This document shows positions 12,882 to 18,687 of a stretch of DNA of 18,687 bases, one piece after another. The DNA comes from Candidatus Nitrosopumilus sp. (GTDB lineage: Archaea; Thermoproteota; Nitrososphaeria; Nitrososphaerales; Nitrosopumilaceae): assembly GCA_018657375.1 (NCBI GenBank), contig JABHXI010000070.1, forward strand, positions 1 through 18,687, given 5' to 3'. Position numbers and translations under genes: made by a program. The notes beneath the pieces are model-generated. The model made no database searches. It was not told where the DNA came from and worked only from the letters and a program-made list of their open reading frames with translations. Positions within the stretch are counted from its first letter, which is position 1, and each line of letters opens with the position of its first letter.

Positions 12882-13084
12882 CCATAGTATCAATGAAAAC
12901 AATTAGAAAATTAAGTGAAAAAGATCTTAGAAGTAAAATTTTAGATAATAGAACAGACTTAGCAAAACTCAGAGTAGATTCTTCTAAAGGAACATTAAGA
13001 AAAGAGAGCGGTAAATTAAAACCAATACGCCGTAGTATTGCAAGAATGTTAACCAGATTAAATGAAATGGAGAACGAGAAATGA
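12878..13084 (+). CDS. rpl29: Large-subunit ribosomal protein uL29
   Basis: uL29, 68 residues, a two-helix hairpin at the tunnel exit next to uL23. The first helix starts at [20 protein letters not shown] and the second holds [18 protein letters not shown], the family signature. Start ATG 12878 overlaps uS3; ATG 12893 is an alternative that would begin the protein at [10 protein letters not shown]. The stop overlaps the Rpp29 start. In many archaea a SUI1-type initiation factor gene follows here; it is absent. Confidence 0.93.
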   Translation: MTIVSMKTIRKLSEKDLRSKILDNRTDLAKLRVDSSKGTLRKESGKLKPIRRSIARMLTRLNEMENEK

Positions 13085-13347
13085 TTACAGCAGATACCAT
13101 AACAAGACACGAATTTATAGGATTGGAGACACAAATATCCAGATCTAGCAATCAGCAAGTAGTAGGATTAAATGGAGTCATAATTAATGAAACAAAATCT
13201 ATGTTTACAATAAATACTCAAAAAGGCATGAAACAAATTCCAAAGTCAACAAATGATTGGAAATTTTCAATTGCAGGAAAAGAAATAACAGTAAAAGGTT
13301 CAACGATCATAAAAAGGCCATTTGAAAGAATAGGGGGAAAAGCATGA
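13081..13347 (+). CDS. rnp1: RNase P protein component 1 (Rpp29/Pop4)
   Basis: An 88-residue Sm-like beta-barrel subunit of archaeal RNase P, which pairs with Rpp21 and helps the RNA subunit recognise and cleave the 5' leader of precursor tRNA. The family pattern is visible in the N-terminal helix ITRHEFIGLETQISRSSNQ, the GLNGVIINETKSMFTINTQ strands (29-47), the positively charged IPKSTNDWKFSI region and the closing GSTIIKRPFERI (73-84). Its place between uL29 and uS17 is conserved in archaea and supports the call. It overlaps both neighbours by four bases, so its synthesis is tied to that of ribosomal proteins. Confidence 0.93.
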   Translation: MITADTITRHEFIGLETQISRSSNQQVVGLNGVIINETKSMFTINTQKGMKQIPKSTNDWKFSIAGKEITVKGSTIIKRPFERIGGKA

Positions 13348-13667
13348 CTAAAAACATAGGGATTAAAGTTACCGAACCGACAAGAGATTGTCAGGATAAA
13401 AATTGTCCATTTCACGGAGGATTGTCAATTAGAGGCAAACTGTTTGATGGAAAGGTTACAGGTGCTAAAGCTAAACAAACAATCACACTAACAAAAGATG
13501 AACCAATTTACTTTAGTAAATTTAAGAGATATGCCAGAGGTAAAAGTACAATCCATGCACACGTACCAGGTTGCTTAGATGTTGCATCTGGCGATAATGT
13601 TTTGACTGCAGAGTGCAGACCAATTTCAAAATCAGTATCTTATGTAGTAATTGAGGTAAGAGCATAA
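13344..13667 (+). CDS. rps17: Small-subunit ribosomal protein uS17
   Basis: uS17, 107 residues, an OB-fold protein that binds 16S rRNA in the body of the small subunit. The archaeal form begins with a segment containing CQDKNCPFHGGLSIRGKLFD (16-35), typical of the archaeal/eukaryotic type. KFKRYARGKSTIHAHVPGCL (59-78) is the rRNA-binding core. Cys16, Cys21 and His24 lie close together and might bind zinc, which I cannot confirm. It overlaps Rpp29 by four bases and uL14 by one. Confidence 0.96.
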   Translation: MTKNIGIKVTEPTRDCQDKNCPFHGGLSIRGKLFDGKVTGAKAKQTITLTKDEPIYFSKFKRYARGKSTIHAHVPGCLDVASGDNVLTAECRPISKSVSYVVIEVRA

Positions 13668-14089
13668 TGGCAAAACAAGCAGGAAAAGGCGTACAAGAAT
13701 TTCGCCCATATGTAACAAGATCAATTCCAGTTGGCGCAAATATTGTATGTGCTGATAATTCTGGTGCCAAAATTTTAGAAGTGATCAACGTTCCAAGAAT
13801 TAAAACAAGATCATCAAGACTTGCAGCAGGAGGCGTTGGAGATTATTGTAATGTCGTAGTTAAGAAAGGTCCAGCAGAATTAAGAAAACAAGTTTACGGA
13901 GCAGTTATTGTTAGACAAAAATATGCAGTTCGCAGATTAAACGGTGTAAGAGTTTGTTTTGAAGATAATGCAGCAGTATTAATCACTCCAGAAGGAGAAA
14001 CAAAAGGAACAGACATCAAAGGACCAGTTGCAGCAGAAGCTTCAGAAAAATGGCCAAGAGTAGCTAACTTGGCATCAACGGTGATATGA
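13667..14089 (+). CDS. rpl14: Large-subunit ribosomal protein uL14
   Basis: uL14, 140 residues, a beta-barrel at the subunit interface that contacts uL3 and the small subunit. Family marks are PVGANIVCADNSGAKILEVI (21-40), GDYCNVVVKKGPAELRKQV and the C-terminal KGPVAAEASEKWPRVANLAS. The stop is one base before the uL24 start, with the context TGATATGG giving near-coupled translation. Confidence 0.97.
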   Translation: MAKQAGKGVQEFRPYVTRSIPVGANIVCADNSGAKILEVINVPRIKTRSSRLAAGGVGDYCNVVVKKGPAELRKQVYGAVIVRQKYAVRRLNGVRVCFEDNAAVLITPEGETKGTDIKGPVAAEASEKWPRVANLASTVI

Positions 14090-14090
14090 T

Positions 14091-14525
14091 ATGGTAAAAC
14101 CAACTAAAATGCGTAATCGAATGATATACAAAGCAACATTTCAGACACGAAGTAAACAATTAGGAAGTCTATTATCAAAAGACTTGCAAAAAAAATACGG
14201 TAAAAAAAGTACAAGAGCAATTGAAGGAGATACAATCACAATCCTTAGAGGTGAATTCAAAGGAGTTTCAGGTAAAATAACAAAAATATCTAAAGAAAAA
14301 ACAAGTGTGACAGTTGAAGGGGTAAAGAAAGAAAAAACAAAGGGAGATAAATTTGACGTATACATTCACACATCAAACTTAGTAGTAACTGCACTAAACA
14401 CTAGCGATAAATGGAGAATTACAAAATTAGAAGGTAAAGATCCAAAAACACAAACATCAGTTAAACAAGAAACTAAAGAAACAAAAGTGGAAACAAAAGT
14501 AGAAAAAAAGGATGATGAAAAATAA
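14091..14525 (+). CDS. rpl24: Large-subunit ribosomal protein uL24
   Basis: uL24, 144 residues, an assembly initiator protein near the tunnel exit. The archaeal N-terminal part (KMRNRMIYKATFQTRSKQLG) is followed by the KOW motif at residues 44-66 (EGDTITILRGEFKGVSGKIT). DVYIHTSNLVVTALNTSDKW (89-108) closes the fold. From about residue 115 comes a Lys/Glu/Thr-rich tail, probably disordered, like that of uS3. The last base of the stop overlaps the eS4 start (TAATG). Confidence 0.95.
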   Translation: MVKPTKMRNRMIYKATFQTRSKQLGSLLSKDLQKKYGKKSTRAIEGDTITILRGEFKGVSGKITKISKEKTSVTVEGVKKEKTKGDKFDVYIHTSNLVVTALNTSDKWRITKLEGKDPKTQTSVKQETKETKVETKVEKKDDEK

Positions 14526-15241
14526 TGGTAAGTATTGCAGGTAGTAAAAAACTCAAACGACAAATGGCACCACAGTTTTGGGGAATTGCCAGAAAAGATA
14601 AGAGATTTGTAATCACAGTAAAACCAGGTCCACACAAAAAAGATCTTGCAATACCTTCAGCAGTATTTCTTAGAGACACATTAAAAATAGTTGCAAGCCT
14701 CAGAGAAGCTAAAGCATCAATATATGCAGGTAAAGTCAAAATTGACGGCGTTGTTAGAAAATCACTACATCATTCAATAGGATTAATGGACGTTGTGGAA
14801 TTAGAAAACGTTCCAGAGATATATCGCCTTGTTCCAACTGAAGGAAAACTTCTCAAACCAATTAAAATTAACGAATCAGAAAAATCTAAAAAACTTGTCA
14901 GAGTTGTAACTAAGACAACAATAGGTAAAGGAAAAAATCAAACAGGATTTCATGATGGTCGTTCTACATTAGCAGAAGTTAAAGCAAGTATTGGAGATAC
15001 ATGTGTAATGCAAGTTCCAGATCAAAAGATTTTAGAAGTTATAAAATTAGAAGCAGGTTGTCAGGGATTGGTAACACGTGGAATTAACGCAGGTCAAATA
15101 GGCAAAATTGAAAGTGTGGAAGAAGGTACATTCATTCTTCCAAGAAGAGTTATTCTAATTTTAGGTGATAAAAAAATCGAGATTCCGGCAGACATCATCA
15201 TGCCAGTAGGTAAAGGAGAGCCTGTTATTCAAATAAACTGA
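14525..15241 (+). CDS. rps4e: Small-subunit ribosomal protein eS4
   Basis: eS4, 238 residues, found only in archaea and eukaryotes. The N-terminal LKRQMAPQFWGIARKDKRFV (10-29) and PGPHKKDLAIPSAVFLRD (34-51) are typical, an S4-like RNA-binding domain spans about 41-95 (LREAKASIYAGKVKIDGVVR), and a KOW motif lies at about 178-200 (GCQGLVTRGINAGQIGKIES). It binds the body of the small subunit near uS17. Its position between uL24 and uL5 is the usual archaeal order. Confidence 0.96.
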   Translation: MVSIAGSKKLKRQMAPQFWGIARKDKRFVITVKPGPHKKDLAIPSAVFLRDTLKIVASLREAKASIYAGKVKIDGVVRKSLHHSIGLMDVVELENVPEIYRLVPTEGKLLKPIKINESEKSKKLVRVVTKTTIGKGKNQTGFHDGRSTLAEVKASIGDTCVMQVPDQKILEVIKLEAGCQGLVTRGINAGQIGKIESVEEGTFILPRRVILILGDKKIEIPADIIMPVGKGEPVIQIN

Positions 15242-15245
15242 TACT

Positions 15246-15767
15246 ATGTCTCAAACAACAGAATCCCCAATGAAAAAAATATCTTTAGAAAAAGTAGTTC
15301 TAAACATGGGTCTTGGTAAATCAGGAGATGTCATTGACATTGCAAAAAAGGCAATAGAGCAAATTTCAGGTAAAAAACCATCTACACGAAATGCAAAAGA
15401 AGCTCAAAGAGAATGGGGAGTTAGAAAAGGCGAACCAATAGGTGTTGCAGTTACAGTTAGAGGTGATGACGCAGTTGCACTATTCAAAAGATTGTTAGAA
15501 GCTAAAGGCAACACAATAAACGGTAAATCAGTTGATAACTTTGGAAATTATTCATTTGGAATTAATGAGCACATAGATATCCCAGGTGTAAAGTATGATC
15601 CACAAATAGGAATCTTGGGTCTTGGAATATCAATCACTTTAACTAGACCAGGTTATTCTATACGTAAACGAAGTAAACACAAAGCACACGTAGGCAAATC
15701 ACACATTATCACTAGTCAAGAAGCAAAGGATTATTTTACAAAAGAATTTGGAGTAACCGTAGCATAA
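15246..15767 (+). CDS. rpl5: Large-subunit ribosomal protein uL5
   Basis: uL5, 173 residues, which binds 5S rRNA in the central protuberance and contacts tRNA in the P site. Recognised by KISLEKVVLNMGLGKSGDVI (11-30), the SGKKPSTRNAKEAQREWGVR segment (41-60) and the C-terminal GILGLGISITLTRPGYSIRK. ATG 15246 is the first in-frame start; MKKISLEK (ATG 15270) is an alternative that keeps the fold. The stop overlaps the uS14 start by one base. Confidence 0.96.
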   Translation: MSQTTESPMKKISLEKVVLNMGLGKSGDVIDIAKKAIEQISGKKPSTRNAKEAQREWGVRKGEPIGVAVTVRGDDAVALFKRLLEAKGNTINGKSVDNFGNYSFGINEHIDIPGVKYDPQIGILGLGISITLTRPGYSIRKRSKHKAHVGKSHIITSQEAKDYFTKEFGVTVA

Positions 15768-15946
15768 TGCCTAAAGATAGATCCTATGAAGCAACTGGAA
15801 GAAAAAAACACGATTTCGGTAGAGGTTCGAGATGGTGTAAAAGATGCGGGGACTATACAGCAGTTATTCAAAAATACGACTTAATGTTATGCAGACGATG
15901 CTTTAGAGAAGTAGCAACATCTTTAGGCTTCAGGAAAAATATGTGA
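15767..15946 (+). CDS. rps14: Small-subunit ribosomal protein uS14, zinc-binding
   Basis: uS14, 59 residues, encoded between uL5 and uS8. The sequence opens MPKDRSYEATGRKKHDFGRG and carries two CxxC pairs: Cys24/Cys27 (WCKRCGD) and Cys42/Cys45 (LCRRCFRE), separated by 14 residues, the zinc-ribbon form of this protein. It binds the 16S rRNA 3' major domain in the head, together with uS19 and uS3. The start overlaps the last base of the uL5 stop (TAATG), which fits the coupled style of the operon. The length is normal for archaea; the gene is simply small. Confidence 0.95.
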   Translation: MPKDRSYEATGRKKHDFGRGSRWCKRCGDYTAVIQKYDLMLCRRCFREVATSLGFRKNM

Positions 15947-15953
15947 TATAGAT

Positions 15954-16346
15954 ATGCCTGCAACCAATATTTTAGCAAATTTGTTTAACACACTTTACAA
16001 TAACGAAGCAAGAAGAAACAATAATTGCATAATCATTCCAACTTCAAAGTTAGGGGTAGAGGTTCTAAAGACACTTCAAAAAGACGGATACATCGGAGAG
16101 TTTGAACATATTGATGATAAACGTGGTGGAAAATTTAAAATTCAACTATTAGCAAAAATTACAAAATGTGGTGCAATTTCTCCACGATTCAAAGTAAAAA
16201 ATGATGAATACAACAGTTGGGAACAACAATATCTACCGGCATATGACAGAGGAATGTTACTAGTAACTACAAACCAAGGTGTTATGTCACATCACGAAGC
16301 GGTACAAAAAGGAATTGGAGGATTTTTGGTGGGATATGTCTACTAG
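15954..16346 (+). CDS. rps8: Small-subunit ribosomal protein uS8
   Basis: uS8, 130 residues, which binds 16S rRNA helix 21 and organises the small-subunit platform. Start MPATNILANLFNTLYNNEAR has the usual N-terminal helix. SKLGVEVLKTLQKDGYIGEF (31-50) is the central region and TTNQGVMSHHEAVQKGIGGF (105-124) the conserved C-terminal rRNA-binding turn. It starts 8 bases after uS14 and its last 11 bases overlap the uL6 start. Confidence 0.96.
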   Translation: MPATNILANLFNTLYNNEARRNNNCIIIPTSKLGVEVLKTLQKDGYIGEFEHIDDKRGGKFKIQLLAKITKCGAISPRFKVKNDEYNSWEQQYLPAYDRGMLLVTTNQGVMSHHEAVQKGIGGFLVGYVY

Positions 16347-16893
16347 TCAACTCGAAAAATTCCAAGACGAAGTAGTCATTCCAGAAGGAATAACAGTTAC
16401 GCAGAAAAAACACATGCTAACATTTGTAGGACCCCTAGGTAAAACACATCAAAGTCTCCGTTTAATTCCAATTAATGTTGAAATTGCTGAAAACAAAATA
16501 TTGCTAAAAGCAATCGGTTCAAAAAAAAGAGATTACGCTATTCTACACACAGCAAGATCAATCATCAGAAATATTTGTGAAGGATTAATCGTAGGCTATA
16601 CAATAAAAATGAAAATTGTTTTTGCACACTTTCCAATTACAGTTAAAGTTGAAGGTAAAAATATCATAATTGAAAATTTCCAAGGAGAAAGATCCCCACG
16701 TAGAACAGTGATTGTAGGGAATACAAAAGTCGTTCCAGGAGGAGAAGACATAATCCTTACAGGAGAAGTTTGGACAGACATAACACAGACTGCAGCAAAT
16801 ATTGAATTAAAAACCAAAGTTAAGAACAAAGATCACAGAGTATTCTTAGATGGTATCTATGCATTTGAGAAGAAGAAAGGTTTAGAAAAATAA
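16336..16893 (+). CDS. rpl6: Large-subunit ribosomal protein uL6
   Basis: uL6, 185 residues, near the GTPase-associated centre at the base of the stalk. The start is ATG 16336 (MSTSQLEKFQDEVVIPEGIT), which gives the normal archaeal length; a further upstream in-frame ATG (16279) lies deep within uS8 and would add 19 residues unrelated to the family. Two similar alpha/beta domains follow. The second has NFQGERSPRRTVIVGNTKVV and ends with FLDGIYAFEKKKG, both typical. It is the last gene of the cluster here: eL32, eL19, uL18, uS5, uL30, uL15 and secY, which follow in many archaea, are not in the window. Confidence 0.95.
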   Translation: MSTSQLEKFQDEVVIPEGITVTQKKHMLTFVGPLGKTHQSLRLIPINVEIAENKILLKAIGSKKRDYAILHTARSIIRNICEGLIVGYTIKMKIVFAHFPITVKVEGKNIIIENFQGERSPRRTVIVGNTKVVPGGEDIILTGEVWTDITQTAANIELKTKVKNKDHRVFLDGIYAFEKKKGLEK

Positions 16894-16909
16894 AATTTTT
16901 AATTACATA

Positions 16910-17200
16910 ATGAATATTGATCCTGAGTTTGTAAAAACAACAACAGAATTCATAGACCAAACTTTAGAGGCATACAAAGCTGCAGGAGTGTCGCCATCAG
17001 TAGGGGACATATGGGATTGTCAGAACGTAGGAGATTTTCTTTGCGGATTTTTTGTCGGGGAATTAGTAGGTTCAATTCTCAGTGCGTTTCAATATTCACA
17101 AAAAAGAGATCCTACAGCAGATGAGCATTTAGAAATAGTGGGTTTAGTAGAAAGTCGTTCTAAAGAAATCAAAGAATTCTTTTCAAAATTCAACAACTAA
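16910..17200 (+). CDS. Small acidic protein of unknown function
   Basis: A 96-residue soluble protein beginning MNIDPEFVKTTTEFIDQTLE. It is largely helical by composition, with a central hydrophobic, Gly-rich stretch (about residues 43-60: FLCGFFVGELVGSILSAF) that is amphipathic rather than clearly membrane-spanning. CQNVG and DFLCGFF supply two cysteines 9-10 residues apart. It starts 16 bases after uL6 and is probably read from the same transcript. I do not recognise the family. Confidence 0.7.
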   Translation: MNIDPEFVKTTTEFIDQTLEAYKAAGVSPSVGDIWDCQNVGDFLCGFFVGELVGSILSAFQYSQKRDPTADEHLEIVGLVESRSKEIKEFFSKFNN

Positions 17201-17238
17201 GCCTACCAATTTGCTAGAATTTGGAATAGTCGCAAAGA

Positions 17239-17244
17239 TTAAAT
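17239..17244 (+). promoter_or_regulatory. TATA-like box of the tRNA gene
   Basis: TTAAAT lies 26-31 bases before the first base of the tRNA, the usual archaeal tRNA promoter position. Confidence 0.4.
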
Positions 17245-17269
17245 CACTTTTACCAAGGTAAATCGTAGT

Positions 17270-17343
17270 GCCTCCCTAGCTCAGCGTGGTAGAGCATCCG
17301 ACTGTTAATCGGATGGTCACCAGTTCAAGTCTGGTGGGAGGCG
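17270..17343 (+). tRNA. tRNA-Asn (anticodon GTT)
   Basis: A 74-base cloverleaf. The acceptor stem GCCTCCC pairs with GGGAGGC; the D stem is GCTC/GAGC; the anticodon stem TCCGA/TCGGA encloses loop CTGTTAA with anticodon GTT; the T stem ACCAG/CTGGT encloses TTCAAGT. The discriminator base is G. There is no intron, and the 3' CCA is not encoded, so it must be added after transcription. All stems are fully paired. A T5 run follows at once. Confidence 0.97.
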
Positions 17344-17344
17344 C

Positions 17345-17349
17345 TTTTT
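17345..17349 (+). terminator. Oligo-T terminator of tRNA-Asn
   Basis: TTTTT begins two bases after the tRNA discriminator base, typical for archaeal tRNA termination. It abuts the first of the two long palindromes. Confidence 0.5.
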
Positions 17350-17350
17350 A

Positions 17351-17372
17351 TTTCTAAATTCGAATTTAGAAA
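17351..17372. repeat. 22-base perfect palindrome, copy 1
   Basis: TTTCTAAATTC is followed directly by its exact reverse complement GAATTTAGAAA. Together with 4 bases before and 3 after, the sequence is identical to the copy at 18015-18036 (29 shared bases, 17347-17375 and 18011-18039). This copy lies 7 bases after tRNA-Asn and 91 bases before the zinc-ribbon gene. With no loop it is more likely a binding site for a dimeric protein than an RNA hairpin. Confidence 0.7.
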
Positions 17373-17452
17373 CATTGATCGGTTGATAGTAATTGGTGTA
17401 CTCAATTAGACAACATAGATCTAATAGATGATCTGATATTAAGAAGAATGCA

Positions 17453-17456
17453 GGAG
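17453..17456 (+). promoter_or_regulatory. Ribosome binding site deciding a TTG start
   Basis: GGAG lies 7 bases before TTG 17464 and is the reason for taking that start for the zinc-ribbon gene, which has no ATG near its N-terminus. Confidence 0.5.
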
Positions 17457-17463
17457 ATTTACA

Positions 17464-17712
17464 TTGGTTAGAACTAGAAGGGCAAACAGGTATTGTGTAG
17501 ATTGCAGTGCAAGATTGGTGTATTATCCAAGACTGTCAAACCCAAAAGCACCAAACGAACACAGAGTCCTAGTTTATGCCTGTCCAGATTGTACGGATGA
17601 TTTTGAAAAACCAAAAATGTTTTCAATTAAACGTAATCAGGTGGAAGATCCACTAGAGACAGTTGAAATTGAAATTACACAGTTACAGAAAAAAGTAATA
17701 ACAGCAAGATAA
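17464..17712 (+). CDS. Small zinc-ribbon protein
   Basis: An 82-residue protein starting at TTG with GGAG 7 bases upstream. Two CxxC pairs, Cys11/Cys14 (RYCVDCSARL) and Cys40/Cys43 (YACPDCTDDF), separated by 25 residues, predict a zinc ribbon. The N-terminus is basic (RTRRANRY), while the C-terminal third (VEDPLETVEIEITQLQKKVI) is an acidic amphipathic helix suited to protein contacts. This pattern suits a nucleic-acid-binding or ribosome-associated factor, which is inference only. The downstream membrane-protein gene starts 12 bases after its stop, so they are co-transcribed. One copy of the 22-base palindrome lies upstream of this pair and one downstream. Confidence 0.75.
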   Translation: MVRTRRANRYCVDCSARLVYYPRLSNPKAPNEHRVLVYACPDCTDDFEKPKMFSIKRNQVEDPLETVEIEITQLQKKVITAR

Positions 17713-17724
17713 TTTTAAAAATAC

Positions 17725-17976
17725 ATGCCGTATCCTGAAAAGTCCGGAGGAGAACATACTGAAAAATCAAGAAGTAGCATGTGGTATTTGCTTCCAATAC
17801 TTGTCGGGATGATTGGAGGAATAATCGCATATTTGGCAATAAGAAAAGACGATCCCCGTAAAGCAAAAAATTGTATTTACATAGGACTAGTAATGGTATT
17901 AATCGGTATTCTTTTCAACATCATGTTGCTAGGGGTAGATGTGTCAAATAATCCGGGTTTCAATGTTAATCTATAA
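17725..17976 (+). CDS. Small membrane protein with two helices
   Basis: An 83-residue protein. A polar N-terminus (MPYPEKSGGEHTEKSRSS) is followed by helix 1 at about residues 19-38 (WYLLPILVGMIGGIIAYLAI), a basic loop RKDDPRKAKN and helix 2 at about 50-70 (IYIGLVMVLIGILFNIMLLG). By the positive-inside rule the loop is cytoplasmic and both ends face outward. No catalytic residues are evident. The family is unknown to me. It is probably in one operon with the zinc-ribbon gene 12 bases upstream. Confidence 0.72.
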   Translation: MPYPEKSGGEHTEKSRSSMWYLLPILVGMIGGIIAYLAIRKDDPRKAKNCIYIGLVMVLIGILFNIMLLGVDVSNNPGFNVNL

Positions 17977-18014
17977 CGAAATTACGGGTAATCACAAGTC
18001 CTAAATCATCTTTA

Positions 18015-18036
18015 TTTCTAAATTCGAATTTAGAAA
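18015..18036. repeat. 22-base perfect palindrome, copy 2
   Basis: Identical to the copy at 17351-17372, in the same orientation (a palindrome, but the flanking bases also match), 664 bases away. It starts 38 bases after the membrane-protein stop and ends 36 bases before the TATA-like box of the next gene, a plausible operator position. Confidence 0.7.
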
Positions 18037-18072
18037 CATATCTAATCGACAATAGTGATCATCATGATTTAG

Positions 18073-18080
18073 AATAATAT
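18073..18080 (+). promoter_or_regulatory. TATA-like box of the DUF2299-like gene
   Basis: AATAATAT is centred 27 bases before ATG 18104, matching the leaderless pattern of other genes in the window. Confidence 0.42.
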
Positions 18081-18103
18081 AGAAGAGATTTTGAAATTTA
18101 ACC

Positions 18104-18553
18104 ATGTCCATGTCAAGAATGAGAGACAATGTCGAAAGATGGCTAATTCATGAAAGCTTATCATTTAATTCCGTAAAAAGTGAAGAAAATTCATTTCAAA
18201 TTTTAGTAAAGCATGCAGGTCAATACGGGATATCAGTAGATATTTTTGAACCAAAAGCACAGTTGGGAATTCTAGTAGTAGGCGCCAAAGTAGAGATGAA
18301 AAATAATCAAATTATCAGGTATAGGGGATTTACTGATGAAGAGAAAAGTAAATTCGGCGATAAATTATCTGATTTTTGTAATTCAATTGAAGCAATTAGC
18401 AAAATAATTACTGAGGACGGAAAACAAAAAATTGCAGTTTATGTCGTATTAGATGATAAAGAAAACATCAACCAACAGACAATGTTAGATGCAATCGATA
18501 GCTTGTCAGAAAAACATGAAAGAACATCCAGATTCCTACTAAAAACATTTTAA
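18104..18553 (+). CDS. DUF2299-like protein
   Basis: A 149-residue soluble alpha/beta protein. An N-terminal helix (MRDNVERWLIHESLSF) leads into strands (SFQILVKHAGQYGISVDIFE, then LGILVVGAKVEM), a charged loop RGFTDEEKSKFGD, a helix and a final strand-helix unit (KIAVYVVLDD onward). The layout and length fit what I recall of archaeal DUF2299, which resembles YbjN/type III chaperone-like folds; the assignment is tentative. No active-site residues or metal motif stand out. It has its own TATA-like box, and a 22-base palindrome lies upstream, so it may be controlled by the same factor as the zinc-ribbon operon. Confidence 0.7.
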   Translation: MSMSRMRDNVERWLIHESLSFNSVKSEENSFQILVKHAGQYGISVDIFEPKAQLGILVVGAKVEMKNNQIIRYRGFTDEEKSKFGDKLSDFCNSIEAISKIITEDGKQKIAVYVVLDDKENINQQTMLDAIDSLSEKHERTSRFLLKTF

Positions 18554-18687
18554 AAAAATATACTGAAAAATTAGAATGTGTAAAAATAACATCAACGCAC
18601 ATCTAAAGAAGAAATATTTTGAAAAAAACAGTCAAGTCCAAAGTAAAAAAGCAATAATATCATAGATGTCAAATTGCAGTATTTACG

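Noticed and set aside
17675..17866. Minus-strand frame opposite the zinc-ribbon and membrane genes
   Set aside because: Shadow of two better-supported genes; its hydrophobic residues mirror the coding strand's codons.
17270..18039. Integrated element with attachment sites at tRNA-Asn
   Set aside because: The repeated palindrome does not include any tRNA sequence and no integrase is present, so classical tRNA-targeted integration is not supported; a cassette or operator reading is kept as a finding.
18554..18687. Possible next gene at ATG 18666 (MSNCSIY...) and a short TTG frame at 18619
   Set aside because: The first is cut by the window end after seven codons and lacks a TATA box at the proper distance; the second stops after 12 codons. 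Neither can be supported.
1..18687. CRISPR array, insertion sequence or rRNA gene
   Set aside because: No regularly spaced repeats, transposase-like frames with terminal repeats or rRNA signature sequences were seen.

Overview
The window is AT-rich archaeal DNA, most likely from an ammonia-oxidising member of the Nitrososphaerota (Thaumarchaeota) close to Nitrosopumilus. The support is an archaeal S10/spc ribosomal operon containing eS4, RNase P Rpp29 and KOW-type uL24; a proteasome alpha subunit beside a DUF371 gene; a tRNA-Asn without an encoded CCA; a secreted cupredoxin with the 'VPxWIKNNAxW' segment I associate with thaumarchaea; and many genes with a TATA-like box about 26 bases before the start codon (leaderless style). 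The genus is inferred from memory, not from a search.

Layout. 1-442: no convincing gene; at most a decayed one. 443-2513: a minus-strand secreted cupredoxin, divergent from a winged-helix regulator, followed by a ribbon-helix-helix protein and a CBS-pair protein. 2514-3249: a 736-base stretch with no long gene but much structure: an oligo-T terminator, three tandem hairpins, a small cysteine-rich coding remnant, a three-copy short repeat, a possible 37-residue minus-strand gene and a 17-base palindrome. 3250-6527: a two-gene operon of a DExH helicase with terminal cysteine clusters (MrfA/Hrq1-like) and an HD hydrolase of the SpoT/MESH1 type, overlapping by four bases. 6528-6853: two possible microproteins facing each other. 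6854-8059: DUF371 and psmA diverge from one symmetric AT box. 8095-9016: a SPOUT RNA methyltransferase and a 35-residue membrane microprotein. 9113-16893: a compact ribosomal cluster in the order uL3, uL4, uL23, uS19, uL22, uS3, uL29, Rpp29, uS17, uL14, uL24, eS4, uL5, uS14, uS8, uL6. 16910-18553: a small unknown gene, tRNA-Asn, a zinc-ribbon protein, a two-helix membrane protein and a DUF2299-like protein.

How the genes work together. The right half is a translation and protein-turnover block: ribosomal proteins, an RNase P subunit, a probable rRNA methyltransferase beside uL3, a tRNA and the 20S proteasome. uL2, which lies between uL23 and uS19 in many archaea, is absent there, as is the SUI1 gene often found between uL29 and Rpp29. 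The left half looks accessory: regulators, a copper protein and the helicase-HD pair.

The strongest candidates for something undescribed are (i) the helicase-HD hydrolase operon with its own palindrome and structured upstream region; (ii) two identical copies of a 22-base perfect palindrome (17351-17372, 18015-18036) bracketing two small genes, with related half-sites at 1017-1039; (iii) an inverted repeat in front of uL3; and (iv) several microprotein genes.
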